Below, piece by piece: positions 9,258-17,586 of a stretch of 64,000 nucleotides of DNA. The stretch lies in contig DASVCN010000023.1 in assembly GCA_036381595.1 (NCBI GenBank), positions 272,908 to 336,907 of the forward strand, read 5' to 3'. Positions within the stretch are counted from its first letter, which is position 1; each line of letters begins with the position of its first letter. The stretch is from Trueperaceae bacterium (GTDB lineage Bacteria; Deinococcota; Deinococci; Deinococcales; Trueperaceae). The notes under the pieces are model-generated. The model was given only the letters and a program-made list of their open reading frames with translations. It ran no database searches and was not told the DNA's origin. The position numbers and the translations under genes are program-made.

Positions 9258-10175
9258 GTGACGCGCGATGGGCTTCCACTGGTCGTCTGCGCCGGCCTCT
9301 CCTGCGTCGATCACATCTGGCAGGTCGGATCGTTCCCGCCTGCGGCCTCCCGTACCGATGCCTCCGGCTACCGCCTGCAAGGCGGCGGCCCGGCCGCGAC
9401 CGCAGCCGTGACCGTCGCACGGCTGGGAGGCAGGGCCCACCTCTGGGCGGTTCACGGCGACGACCCCGGCGGAGCCTTCGTTGTGGACGAGTTGAAGAGG
9501 CTGGGGGTCGAGACGGGCGGCGTGAGGGTGGTGCCGGGGGCGACATCCTGGGTCAGTGCCGTGCTCGTGGCGCCCGATGGCGAACGGTGGATCTTCCCCT
9601 ACCGCGGCGCCGGTCTGCCCGACAACGCCCCCAGCGAGCGCCCGGCCGATGCCGGCGCCCTGCTCGTCGACTTCCGGCAACCCCGGCTGTGCCGCGAGGC
9701 GATCGACTGGGCGGCCGGACGCGGCGTGCCGATCGTCGGCGACCTGGGCAACGCCCGCTACTGGGAGTCGAGCGAGCGGCTGGACGTGATCATCGCCTCG
9801 GAGGAGTGCGCCGAGGAGGTGCTGGGGCGCGACGACCCGGAGGCGGCCCTGGCCGCCATGCGCTGGCGGCCCGACCAGCATGTGGGCGTGACCCTGGGGG
9901 CGGAGGGGTACCTGTACGATGCCGGCCAGGGAGTGCGCCACCTGCCGGCCCTGCCGGTAACGGTCGTGGATACGACCGGGGCCGGTGATGTCTTCCACGG
10001 CGCCTACGCCTTCGCCCTTGCGAGTGGCTGGGATGCCGACCGGTGCGCAGCCTTCGCCTCGGTGACGGCGGCCATCTCCTGCACGGGCGTGGGAAGATCA
10101 GCGATACCCGACGGCGCCACCGTCGAACGACTACTGGAAGAACGCTCGCTGGGTGAGCTGCGGGAGGGCGCATGA
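9258..10175 (+). CDS. PfkB-family carbohydrate kinase
   Basis: 305 residues, ribokinase/PfkB fold. Motif 1 is GGGPAATAAVTVARLGG (about 42-58) and motif 2 is DTTGAGDVFHGAYAFAL (238-254), with D244 as catalytic base and the glycine-rich anion hole intact. Followed 12 nt later by a class I bisphosphate aldolase, it most simply phosphorylates a ketose phosphate or ketose analogue. From memory, GGGPAATAAV, VDTTGAGDVFHGA and the C-terminal IPD resemble E. coli YihV (sulfofructose kinase) more than IolC or FruK; this needs a tree. GTG start behind a weak GGGAGA site. Confidence 0.85.
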   Translation: MTRDGLPLVVCAGLSCVDHIWQVGSFPPAASRTDASGYRLQGGGPAATAAVTVARLGGRAHLWAVHGDDPGGAFVVDELKRLGVETGGVRVVPGATSWVSAVLVAPDGERWIFPYRGAGLPDNAPSERPADAGALLVDFRQPRLCREAIDWAAGRGVPIVGDLGNARYWESSERLDVIIASEECAEEVLGRDDPEAALAAMRWRPDQHVGVTLGAEGYLYDAGQGVRHLPALPVTVVDTTGAGDVFHGAYAFALASGWDADRCAAFASVTAAISCTGVGRSAIPDGATVERLLEERSLGELREGA

Positions 10176-10187
10176 AGGTGGAGTTCG

Positions 10188-11264
10188 ATGAGTGAGCCGA
10201 AGGTGTCTCTGAGCGCGGGCAAGTACCGCTGCCTGCAGAACCTCGCCGACGACGGGGGGCGCTTCAAGATGGTGGCCGTCGACCAGCGACCCCCGCTCTT
10301 CCGCGCTCTCGCCAGACATGGCGACCGGGACCTGGAGGAGGTCGGCGACGGCGAGATAAGCGACGTCAAGAAGTTGCTGGTGGAAGTCCTCGCACGGCAC
10401 AGCAGCGCCATCCTGGTCGACCCGATCTGGGCTCACCCCGATGCCCTGCCGCTCATTCCGGGCCGGGTGGGCCTCATCTCCACCCTCGAGGACTACGCCT
10501 TCGAGGAGCGGGCGGGCGAGCGCTATTCACTACCGATCGAAGGGTGGAGCGTGGCCAAGATCAAACGTTGCGCCGCCGACGGAGTGAAGGTACTCGCCTA
10601 CCACCGACCCGATCTCTCTCCGGCCGCCGCCCAGCACCAGGACGCCTTCGTGGCGAGCGTGGGCGAAGCATGCCGCCGCCTCGACATACCCTTCATCCTC
10701 GAGCTGATCTACTATCCGAAGGGGGACGAGCGGGTCGACTCTCCCCGGTTCGCCAGCCAGAAACCCGAGATGGTGCTAACGTCGCTGCGGCACTTCGCCC
10801 AGCCCCGCTTCGCCGTGGACCTCTTCAAGCTGGAGTTCCCGGCAGACCTCAAGCACACCTTCGAGTTCGCATCGGGCGCCTTCGACGGCCGCGAGCGCGA
10901 ACCGGTCTACCGGCTCGCCGAGGTCGAAGGGTACCTGCGTGAACTCGACTCCGCCTCCCCGGTGCCGTGGGTGCTGCTCTCGGCGGGAGTGGGCAGGCGG
11001 GAGTTCGCCGTCGACGTGGAACTGGCCGTGGCCGCCGGCGCCAGCGGCTTCCTCGCCGGCCGGGCCGTGTGGTTCGAAACGCTCGACCCCTACCCCGACA
11101 TGGACGCGGTTCGCCGGAGGCTCATCGACGAGGCGGTTCCCTACCTGGCCTCGATCTCCGGGCTCGCCGACCGGGCCCTGCCCTGGACGGACCACCGACG
11201 CTTCGGTGGCGCCCCCGTCATCGAAGGGGCTGGCCGGGACTGGTTCGAAAGGTACGCGGAGTGA
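10188..11264 (+). CDS. Class I aldolase of the LacD / YihT family
   Basis: 358 residues, TIM-barrel Schiff-base aldolase. VAVDQR (about 29-34), the probable Schiff-base lysine K214 in DLFKLEFP, and VPWVLLSAGV followed by AGASGFLAGRAVW are shared by tagatose-1,6-bisphosphate aldolase LacD and sulfofructose-1-phosphate aldolase YihT. The central stretch DIPFILELIYYPKGD and QPRFAVDLFKLE is closer to LacD. It would split the product of the upstream PfkB kinase into dihydroxyacetone phosphate and an aldehyde. Strong ribosome site (GGTGGAG) before ATG 10188; its stop overlaps the next GTG. Confidence 0.85.
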   Translation: MSEPKVSLSAGKYRCLQNLADDGGRFKMVAVDQRPPLFRALARHGDRDLEEVGDGEISDVKKLLVEVLARHSSAILVDPIWAHPDALPLIPGRVGLISTLEDYAFEERAGERYSLPIEGWSVAKIKRCAADGVKVLAYHRPDLSPAAAQHQDAFVASVGEACRRLDIPFILELIYYPKGDERVDSPRFASQKPEMVLTSLRHFAQPRFAVDLFKLEFPADLKHTFEFASGAFDGREREPVYRLAEVEGYLRELDSASPVPWVLLSAGVGRREFAVDVELAVAAGASGFLAGRAVWFETLDPYPDMDAVRRRLIDEAVPYLASISGLADRALPWTDHRRFGGAPVIEGAGRDWFERYAE

Positions 11265-12337
11265 GCGAGGAGCTGGGAGTCCTGATCGTAGGCGCCGGCG
11301 AGATGGGCGCCCGCCACGCCGGCCACTGGCGGGAGGCGGGCGCCCGGGTGATGGGAGTGTTCGACCCCGACACGCTCCGCGCCGACGCCCTCGCCTCCTT
11401 GCATGGCGGCACCGCGGTGCGCACCCTGGACGAGGCGCTCAGCCTGGATGCTGTAGGGGTCGTTTCCGTGTGCACACCCACTTTCCTCCATGCGAATTTC
11501 ACGATCGCGTCACTACGGGCCGGAAAGCATGTTCTGTGCGAGAAGCCGGCCGCCCTCACCCTGGCCGAAGCGTTGGCGATGAAGGAGGCCGAGGAGGCGA
11601 GCGGCAAACTGCTGCGCATCGGCTTCATGCGGCGTTTCGACCCGGCCACCCACCAACTGCGCAGGTTCGCTGCCGGGATCGGCAGCCCGCTACTTGCTCA
11701 GGCCACCATCGCGGCGGGCGTAAGGCCCAAGCTGATGATGCATGACGCCGCGGCCAACGGCGGGCCGATCATCGACATGTGCTGCCACGTCTTCGACCTC
11801 TGGGCGCTGCTGTTCGGGGAGGCGCCGGCGCTGGTACGGGCGCACGGTTACACGTTCAGCGAACACAAGCCGCAGGTGGCGGCGATACGAAGGAAGGCCC
11901 TCGACAGTGCCCACCTGACCCTCGCCTATCCGGGTGGGAGCGTCGGTCAGATCCAGGTGTCGTGGGGGCTGCCCAGCGGCATCGCGCCGATAGAACGCCA
12001 TACCTACATGGCCCCGGAAGGTCTCGTCACCGTCGAGTGGCCCAGCGAGGTGACCCTCCACGACGGCCACGGCACCACTCGCTGGAGCACTCGCGGGGAA
12101 GACCCGTGGCGGGCTCAGATCGCCGCGTTCGCGGCCGAGATCGCCGGGCTGGAACTCGCCCCCGGAGGTTCCGGCACGCAGGCGGCCGTCGACCCGCGTC
12201 CAGTTCTCGCGACGATCGACGACGGCATCGCCGCGCTGCGGGTGTCGCTGGCTGCCATCCGCTCGGTAGAGGGACGTTGCGACGTGGGTCCGGCCGAACT
12301 GGAGCCGGAGCCGCAGATGCCCCTGACGGGCGCCTGA
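11261..12337 (+). CDS. Gfo/Idh/MocA-family oxidoreductase (first of two)
   Basis: 358 residues from GTG 11261, overlapping the aldolase stop (GTGA). The N-terminal Rossmann domain has GAGEMGARH (about 11-19), HANFTIASLRAGKHVLCEKP with K95 in the signature EKP, and a C-terminal alpha/beta domain with NGGPIIDMCCHVFDL. These are the family motifs for NAD(P) binding and for catalysis at a sugar ring carbon. Members oxidise or epimerise sugars, inositols and glycosides, and some are NAD-dependent glycosidases. The operon context implies action on the same sugar as the kinase and aldolase. Confidence 0.87.
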   Translation: MSEELGVLIVGAGEMGARHAGHWREAGARVMGVFDPDTLRADALASLHGGTAVRTLDEALSLDAVGVVSVCTPTFLHANFTIASLRAGKHVLCEKPAALTLAEALAMKEAEEASGKLLRIGFMRRFDPATHQLRRFAAGIGSPLLAQATIAAGVRPKLMMHDAAANGGPIIDMCCHVFDLWALLFGEAPALVRAHGYTFSEHKPQVAAIRRKALDSAHLTLAYPGGSVGQIQVSWGLPSGIAPIERHTYMAPEGLVTVEWPSEVTLHDGHGTTRWSTRGEDPWRAQIAAFAAEIAGLELAPGGSGTQAAVDPRPVLATIDDGIAALRVSLAAIRSVEGRCDVGPAELEPEPQMPLTGA

Positions 12338-12338
12338 G

Positions 12339-13340
12339 ATGCGGGTGGCGCTCATCGGCGGGGGCCGCTGGGGCGCGGTGCACCGCAACGCCCTGCGCAC
12401 CGTGGGCGCCGACCTCGCCGCCGTGCTCGTCGCCAGCGAGGACTCGGCCCGGAGGCTCGCTCGCGAGTGGGGTGTGCCGGCGACCACGAGTATCGACGCT
12501 TTCTTCGATCAGCCCAGCGACGCCGTCATCGTGGCGGGCCCGAACTACCTCCACGCCCGCCAGACGATCGCGAGTCTCGAAGCGGGCCGTCACGTGCTGG
12601 TCGAGAAACCGATGGCGCTCGACACGCGGGAGTGCAACGCCGTCCTGGCCGCAGCCGCCCGGACCGGAAGGTTGGTGGCCGTGGGCCACGAGATGAGAGT
12701 GTTCACCCTCTTCGCCGAGGTGAAACGCATCCTCGAGGAGGGCGCGCTGGGCGCCCCGGTCCACCTCAAGATCGACCTGTGGCGCCGCCCCTACCGCAGC
12801 GGCGCCGGCGGCTGGAAGACCGACCCCGCGAAGATCGGTTCGACGGTCCTCGAGGAGCCGATCCACTATCTGGACCTGGCGCGCTGGTACCTGGGGCCGG
12901 TCGCCGAACTGCAGGCGTGGGGCAAGAGCCGCAGCGGCCGGGAGGGGCTCCGGGAGAACCTCGACGTCCGGCTCGAACACGAGGGCGGTGCTCGCTCCTG
13001 GGTCACACGCTCCATCGCCGCCTACGGGCATCAGGTAACGCTGATGGTCGTCGGAGAGGAGGGGGCCCTCCGGGCCTCCTGGCGCGGCCGCATGGACATG
13101 GACACCGAACCGGTGGTCAGTCTCACACTGCACCGCGGCGCCGCTACTCACGAGGTCGCGCTCTCCCGGAAGACTGGACACGCCTTCGATGTCCCCCGCC
13201 AGACCAGGGCATTCCTGGACGCCGTCAGCGGCAAGGGCCGGCCAGCGGCGACCGGCGATGACGGCTGCGCTGCGGTGGCGCTCTGCCTGGCTGTCGAGGA
13301 GTCGCTGCAGCAGGGGAGCAGCGTGGTGGCACTCCGCTAG
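12339..13340 (+). CDS. Gfo/Idh/MocA-family oxidoreductase (second of two)
   Basis: 333 residues, starting 1 nt after the previous stop. It has the same fold as its neighbour but is clearly divergent: GGGRWGAVH at the nucleotide site, EAGRHVLVEKPMAL (K90), and a GSTVLEEPIHYLDLARWYLG helix carrying the family His/Asp region. The two tandem, dissimilar oxidoreductases may form a redox pair (oxidise then reduce) with shared NAD(H), as in some 3-keto-sugar pathways. It ends the operon and converges on the spermidine-synthase-like gene. Confidence 0.87.
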   Translation: MRVALIGGGRWGAVHRNALRTVGADLAAVLVASEDSARRLAREWGVPATTSIDAFFDQPSDAVIVAGPNYLHARQTIASLEAGRHVLVEKPMALDTRECNAVLAAAARTGRLVAVGHEMRVFTLFAEVKRILEEGALGAPVHLKIDLWRRPYRSGAGGWKTDPAKIGSTVLEEPIHYLDLARWYLGPVAELQAWGKSRSGREGLRENLDVRLEHEGGARSWVTRSIAAYGHQVTLMVVGEEGALRASWRGRMDMDTEPVVSLTLHRGAATHEVALSRKTGHAFDVPRQTRAFLDAVSGKGRPAATGDDGCAAVALCLAVEESLQQGSSVVALR

Positions 13341-13407
13341 TCGGGCCAGATGCAGGCCGGGGACGCGGGGCCGAGTGCGAGCGCCCCTAGGATGGTGGTC
13401 TGACCGC

Positions 13408-15657
13408 TTACGCCTCGTTGCGCCCGGACGCCCCGGACAGCAGCGCCACCAGGGCGTAACAGCCCGACGCCGCCCAGGCGACCGTGTCGAAGCCCCACAC
13501 GATCGCCAGGGCCGTGGCTGCCACGGCGCCCGTGACCGAGGCGACCCCGTTGACCAACCAGGCGGTCGCTACCGGGCCGGCGCCCAACCGGCCGAGGGAG
13601 CGCAACAGCAGCGGGAATGGGACGCCCAGTGCGAAGGCGACCGGCAGCATTGTGGCGGCGGTACCTGCAGCGGCTCCGGCGGCAGGTAGCGAGCGCATGA
13701 GCCGTGCCGCGAGCGGCCAGCCGGCCGACCAGGCGACGGCCAGCAGAGCCGCGGCGCCTCCGGCGAAGGCGATCCACCGGTACTCGGCACCCGGGCGGCA
13801 GCGCGCAGCCAGGCCGGATCCGCAAGCTGCCCCGAGCAGCAGGGTCGCCAGTACCGTCGCGAGTGTGAGCGAGGGGTGGCCGATGAGCAACTGGGCGCGC
13901 TGCAGGACGCCTATCTCGACGAGCATGAAGCCGGCCCCCAGACAAGCGACCATCGCCGGTGCGACGAGGAGTTGTCGGCCCCGCTGGGACCCGCGCAGCG
14001 TGAACAGCAGCAGGACGCTCAGGAGGAGGGTTCCGAGACCCCAGGCCAGGGGGCGAAGCGCCCGCGGCAAACCCCTCTCGAACTGGTAGAAGAAGGGCCT
14101 CTCGTCGGTGGTGGGGCGCAAGTCCACGTCATCGCCTGCTTCGGTCAGCGCCTCCAGCCCGGCTTCACCGGCCAGTATCCGCACGAGCTCGGCCGGGCCG
14201 ATCAACCCCGGGACGTAGAGGAGCGCGTAGCCGCGCGCTTCCGCCACGCGGGCCCAATCGACCGCCTGGGATCGTGTCAAAGGAGCCCCGTTCACCAGCA
14301 GCAGCGGCACCGGTGGCTGGGCGCTCGTGTCGAGGGCGGCGAAGAGGTGGCGTGCGGCGTCGTCCAACGGTTCCCCGCGTCGCTCGAGGGTGGCGAGGGC
14401 GGTAGTCATCGCTCGGGTGAGGGTGAGCTCGTCGTAGAGCTTCAGCGCCACCCGACCCTCGGTACTGAGGTGGTCGAGGTAGGAGTCGAAGGCCTCCACC
14501 GTGTAGAGGCCGTTCTCGACGAGGGCGAGGCCCCGGGCCTCGGCGGCCCCGCTCACCACCTGCGAGAGGAGGATCAGGTCGTACTCGCCGTCGCGCCGTC
14601 GCAAGGCGCTGCGGCCGTCGTCGATGATGAGCTCGGTCCCCTCGCCGTAGAGGTCGCCGGCGTACTCGACCAGGCTCCTGGTCAGGGCGACGGCCGACTC
14701 GTTTATCTCCGCAGCAACCAGCCGTCGGGCACCGGAACTGCGGGTGAGAGCGATGTCCAGGCCTCCCCCGGGACCTATCAGGAAAACGCTCTCGGGCGGG
14801 TCCACCGCGAAGGCGAGGCTCCCGATGTCGGCTAGCCAGGTTCGTGGCCTGGAAGCGTCGGGCACGAGAGAACCGGCTCCGCCGTCGAGATAGATCAGGT
14901 ACCGGTCGCGCTCCTCGTGATGGACGAGGTCGGTTCGTGCGAACGAGTTCCAGCGGGTCTCGACCACGCTTGCCCCGTCGCGCAGCGTCCGGCGTATCGG
15001 CTTGGGGGTGGAGAGTTCGCCCAAGTCGAGGCTGGGGCCCACGCCGGTCGAGTGGAGGAGTACCGCCGCTGCCACCAGCAGCGCCGTGACGAGCGAGCCG
15101 GCCGAGCGCGGGGCGAGCAACGACCCGGCCAGTGCGGGAGCCAACGCCGCCGCCAGCATGCCGCCGGGTCCGCCGAGGAGGTCGAGCAGCGGCACGGCCA
15201 GGAGAGCGCCGGCGCCAGCGCCGGCCAGGTCGGCGAGGTAGAGCCGGGGGCTGGCGTCGGATCGCCGGGCGAAGATACCGGTGACGGTCACGCCGATGAA
15301 CAGATAGGGGAGCGCCGTCAGCGGGAGCAGGACGAACCTCTGCCCCGAGTCCTCGCTGCCCAGCGCGTAGAGCGTCAGTACGACCGCGGCCAGCGCCGCG
15401 AGCGACGAGAAGAACGGCCAGTGGCGGGGATGCCTGGCGAGCTCGGAGAGCCGTGCGAGAGCGGCCCCTGCGGCGAGTCCGAGCACGGCGATCGACAGAA
15501 CCAGATAGCTGTAGGTGGAGAAGAAGAGGACCGAGAGCAGACGAGTGAGGGAGATCTCGAACAGGAGGCCGCCGGCGGCGAGGAGACTGAGCGCGGCCGC
15601 AAGGCGGAGAGTCCTCCCGGTCCGCTGCGGCGCCCCTGCGGTGGCGACCGAAGTCAC
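13408..15657 (-). CDS. Membrane-embedded spermidine-synthase-like protein
   Basis: 749 residues in three blocks. An N-terminal multi-span region (about 15-205, beginning LRLAAALSLLAAGGLLFEIS) leads into a soluble SpeE/methyltransferase-like domain (about 220-500, nucleotide-type glycine motif VFLIGPGGGLDIAL) and then a second multi-span region (about 515-740). This matches the widespread fused-MFS/spermidine synthase family, whose polyamine-synthase activity is generally unproven. GTG 15657 lies 10 nt after the dppC-like stop, so it is probably the last gene of the peptide-importer operon. Confidence 0.8.
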   Translation of the reverse strand: MTSVATAGAPQRTGRTLRLAAALSLLAAGGLLFEISLTRLLSVLFFSTYSYLVLSIAVLGLAAGAALARLSELARHPRHWPFFSSLAALAAVVLTLYALGSEDSGQRFVLLPLTALPYLFIGVTVTGIFARRSDASPRLYLADLAGAGAGALLAVPLLDLLGGPGGMLAAALAPALAGSLLAPRSAGSLVTALLVAAAVLLHSTGVGPSLDLGELSTPKPIRRTLRDGASVVETRWNSFARTDLVHHEERDRYLIYLDGGAGSLVPDASRPRTWLADIGSLAFAVDPPESVFLIGPGGGLDIALTRSSGARRLVAAEINESAVALTRSLVEYAGDLYGEGTELIIDDGRSALRRRDGEYDLILLSQVVSGAAEARGLALVENGLYTVEAFDSYLDHLSTEGRVALKLYDELTLTRAMTTALATLERRGEPLDDAARHLFAALDTSAQPPVPLLLVNGAPLTRSQAVDWARVAEARGYALLYVPGLIGPAELVRILAGEAGLEALTEAGDDVDLRPTTDERPFFYQFERGLPRALRPLAWGLGTLLLSVLLLFTLRGSQRGRQLLVAPAMVACLGAGFMLVEIGVLQRAQLLIGHPSLTLATVLATLLLGAACGSGLAARCRPGAEYRWIAFAGGAAALLAVAWSAGWPLAARLMRSLPAAGAAAGTAATMLPVAFALGVPFPLLLRSLGRLGAGPVATAWLVNGVASVTGAVAATALAIVWGFDTVAWAASGCYALVALLSGASGRNEA

Positions 15658-15667
15658 CGCCGTCCCA

Positions 15668-16555
15668 TCAGCGCATCCGCGGATCGAGCAGATCGCGTAG
15701 GCCGTCCCCCAGCAGGTTGAAGCCGAGCACCGAGATCATTATCGCCAGGCCCGGGAAGATCCCCATCCAGGGCGCCTGAGCCAGGTAAGAGCGCCCCTCG
15801 GCCAGCATCCGCCCCCATGACGGGTCCGGAGGTTGCGTGCCCAGTCCGAAGAAGGAGAGCGCCGCCTCGGCGAGGATGGCGAAGGCTAGACTGAGCGAGG
15901 TCTGGACGATTATCGGGCCGGTAGCGTTGGGGAAGACGTGGCGGTACATTATCCCGCCCGAACCGCGGCCCAACGCGCGAGCGGCGGTGACGAACTCTCT
16001 GCCCCTCACGCTTATGACCGCGCCCCTCGCGACCCTGGCGAAGATCGGGATGTAGACGATCGCGATGGCGATCATGGCGTTGGTCACCCCGCGACCGAGG
16101 ATGGCCATGACGGTTATGGCGAGGAGGACGGCCGGGAAGGCGAAGAGGACGTCCATGAGGCGCATGATCAGCTCGTCGAGCCAGCCGCCCAGGTAGCCGG
16201 CGATCACCCCGAGGAACACGCCGACGGTACCGGAGATGCCGACCGCGATTAGGGCGACCTTCAGTGACACCGCCGCCCCGTAGAGGACCCGGGTGAAGAT
16301 ATCCCTGCCGAACTCGTCGGTTCCGAAGGGGTGCTCCAGGCTGGGCGGCGCGAACTGGGCGGTGAAGTCCATCTGAGTGTACTCGAAGGGGGCGATCCTG
16401 CCGCCGAAGAGGGCGGTGAACACCAGCAGCAGCACGATGAGGGCGCCGGTGACTGCCAATCGGTGGCGCAGGAAGCGTCTGGCGAAGCGCGCGGCTGCGC
16501 CCGCTTCCACCGGCTCGCGCCGGCTGGCAGCGCCGGGGGCGGTCGTCTCAGGCAT
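15668..16555 (-). CDS. dppC: Peptide/nickel-type ABC transporter permease (DppC-like)
   Basis: 295-residue inner-membrane subunit. A charged N-terminus, then RHRLAVTGALIVLLLVFTAL (TM1), and the DppC signature APFEYTQMDFTAQFAPPSLE followed by HPFGTDEFGRDIFTRVLYG. The ATPase-docking loop region is EFVTAARALGRGSGGIMYRH. Its ATG overlaps the dppB stop by 8 nt. Together with the upstream DppB and binding protein it forms an oligopeptide-type importer whose ATPase subunits are not in the window. Confidence 0.92.
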   Translation of the reverse strand: MPETTAPGAASRREPVEAGAAARFARRFLRHRLAVTGALIVLLLVFTALFGGRIAPFEYTQMDFTAQFAPPSLEHPFGTDEFGRDIFTRVLYGAAVSLKVALIAVGISGTVGVFLGVIAGYLGGWLDELIMRLMDVLFAFPAVLLAITVMAILGRGVTNAMIAIAIVYIPIFARVARGAVISVRGREFVTAARALGRGSGGIMYRHVFPNATGPIIVQTSLSLAFAILAEAALSFFGLGTQPPDPSWGRMLAEGRSYLAQAPWMGIFPGLAIMISVLGFNLLGDGLRDLLDPRMR

Positions 16556-17498
16556 ATTCCACGCTCGGGTCGAGCAGCACGTAGGAGAGGTCGGTGAGCA
16601 GGTTGATGATGACGAAAGCCGCCGCCGTGGTCAGAACCGCCGCCTGCAGCAGCGGATAGTCGCGCTGGAGGGTGGCGTTGAGCGCTATCGACCCCAGGCC
16701 CGGCCAGGCGAAGATGATCTCGACCACCACCACCGCCGAGAAGAGCGTGGCCATCTGCAGTCCGACGATGGTCACGATCGAGATGGCGGCGTTGCGCAGG
16801 ACGTGCTTCACGAGGATCTTCCCCTCCCGCAACCCTTTCGCCCTGGCGGTCCTCACGTAGTCGTTGCGCAGGACCTCGAGCATGGCGCTGCGGACGAACC
16901 GTGCCATTATCGAGCCGCTGATGATCCCTACCGTCGTCGCCGGCAGGATGATGTGGCTGAGGAACGGTCCGAGCCCCTGGGAGAGCGGTGCGTAACGGCT
17001 GGACGGCAACCAGTCGAGCGTCTCGGCGAAGAGCAGGATGAGGAGTATGCCCATCCAGAAGTCTGGGATGGAGACCCCTATCTGGCTGAGCAGCGAGACG
17101 CCCAGATCGCGCCGGCCGCCCGGTTTGAGGGCCGAGATGATCCCGGCTGGCAGGGCGATGAGGAGGCCTACCAGCAGGGCTGCGAAGGCGAGGATCAGGG
17201 TGGCGGGGAGGCGGTTGGCGAGCACTCCGGTTATCGGCTGGCCGGTGATCAGGCTCTCGCCGAAGTTGCCGTGCAGCACGATACCGCCCAGCCAATCCAG
17301 GTATTGGACGTGGAGCGGCCGGTCGAGACCCAACCGGTGCTCGACCGCGGCCACGTCCTGGGGCGTCGCCTGGACGCCAAGCCTCACGCGCGCCGGACTT
17401 CCGGGGATGAGCGGGACGATCGCGAAGGTGAGGATAGAAACGCCGAACAGCACCAGCAGGAGGCTGCCCAGTCGTTGCATCAGATAGCGGAGGCTCAA
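16548..17498 (-). CDS. dppB: Peptide/nickel-type ABC transporter permease (DppB-like)
   Basis: 316 residues from TTG 17498 (reads MSLRYLMQRLGSLLLVL), chosen because GGGAG precedes it by 5 nt; ATG 17480 is the alternative. Motifs: FGVSILTFAIVPLIPG, the DppB hallmark ATPQDVAAVEHRLGLDRPLH, and the docking loop NDYVRTARAKGLREGKILVK. About six transmembrane spans. It lies 88 nt after the binding-protein gene across a stem-loop. Confidence 0.9.
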   Translation of the reverse strand: MSLRYLMQRLGSLLLVLFGVSILTFAIVPLIPGSPARVRLGVQATPQDVAAVEHRLGLDRPLHVQYLDWLGGIVLHGNFGESLITGQPITGVLANRLPATLILAFAALLVGLLIALPAGIISALKPGGRRDLGVSLLSQIGVSIPDFWMGILLILLFAETLDWLPSSRYAPLSQGLGPFLSHIILPATTVGIISGSIMARFVRSAMLEVLRNDYVRTARAKGLREGKILVKHVLRNAAISIVTIVGLQMATLFSAVVVVEIIFAWPGLGSIALNATLQRDYPLLQAAVLTTAAAFVIINLLTDLSYVLLDPSVEYA

Positions 17499-17552
17499 TG
17501 TGGCTCCCGTCCCGGCTCGGTTCCACGCCTCGGCGAGAGCCGGGAGTGGCGC

Positions 17553-17575
17553 CCGGACGGCGGTGGGCCGTCCGG
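17553..17575 (-). promoter_or_regulatory. Intercistronic stem-loop after peptide-binding protein
   Basis: Perfect 9-bp arms (CCGGACGGC / GCCGTCCGG) with a 5-nt loop, about 11 nt downstream of the binding-protein stop and 54 nt before the dppB start. No U-run, so it is interpreted like the other two binding-protein stem-loops in this window. Confidence 0.7.
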
Positions 17576-17586
17576 ACGCCGTCGAC

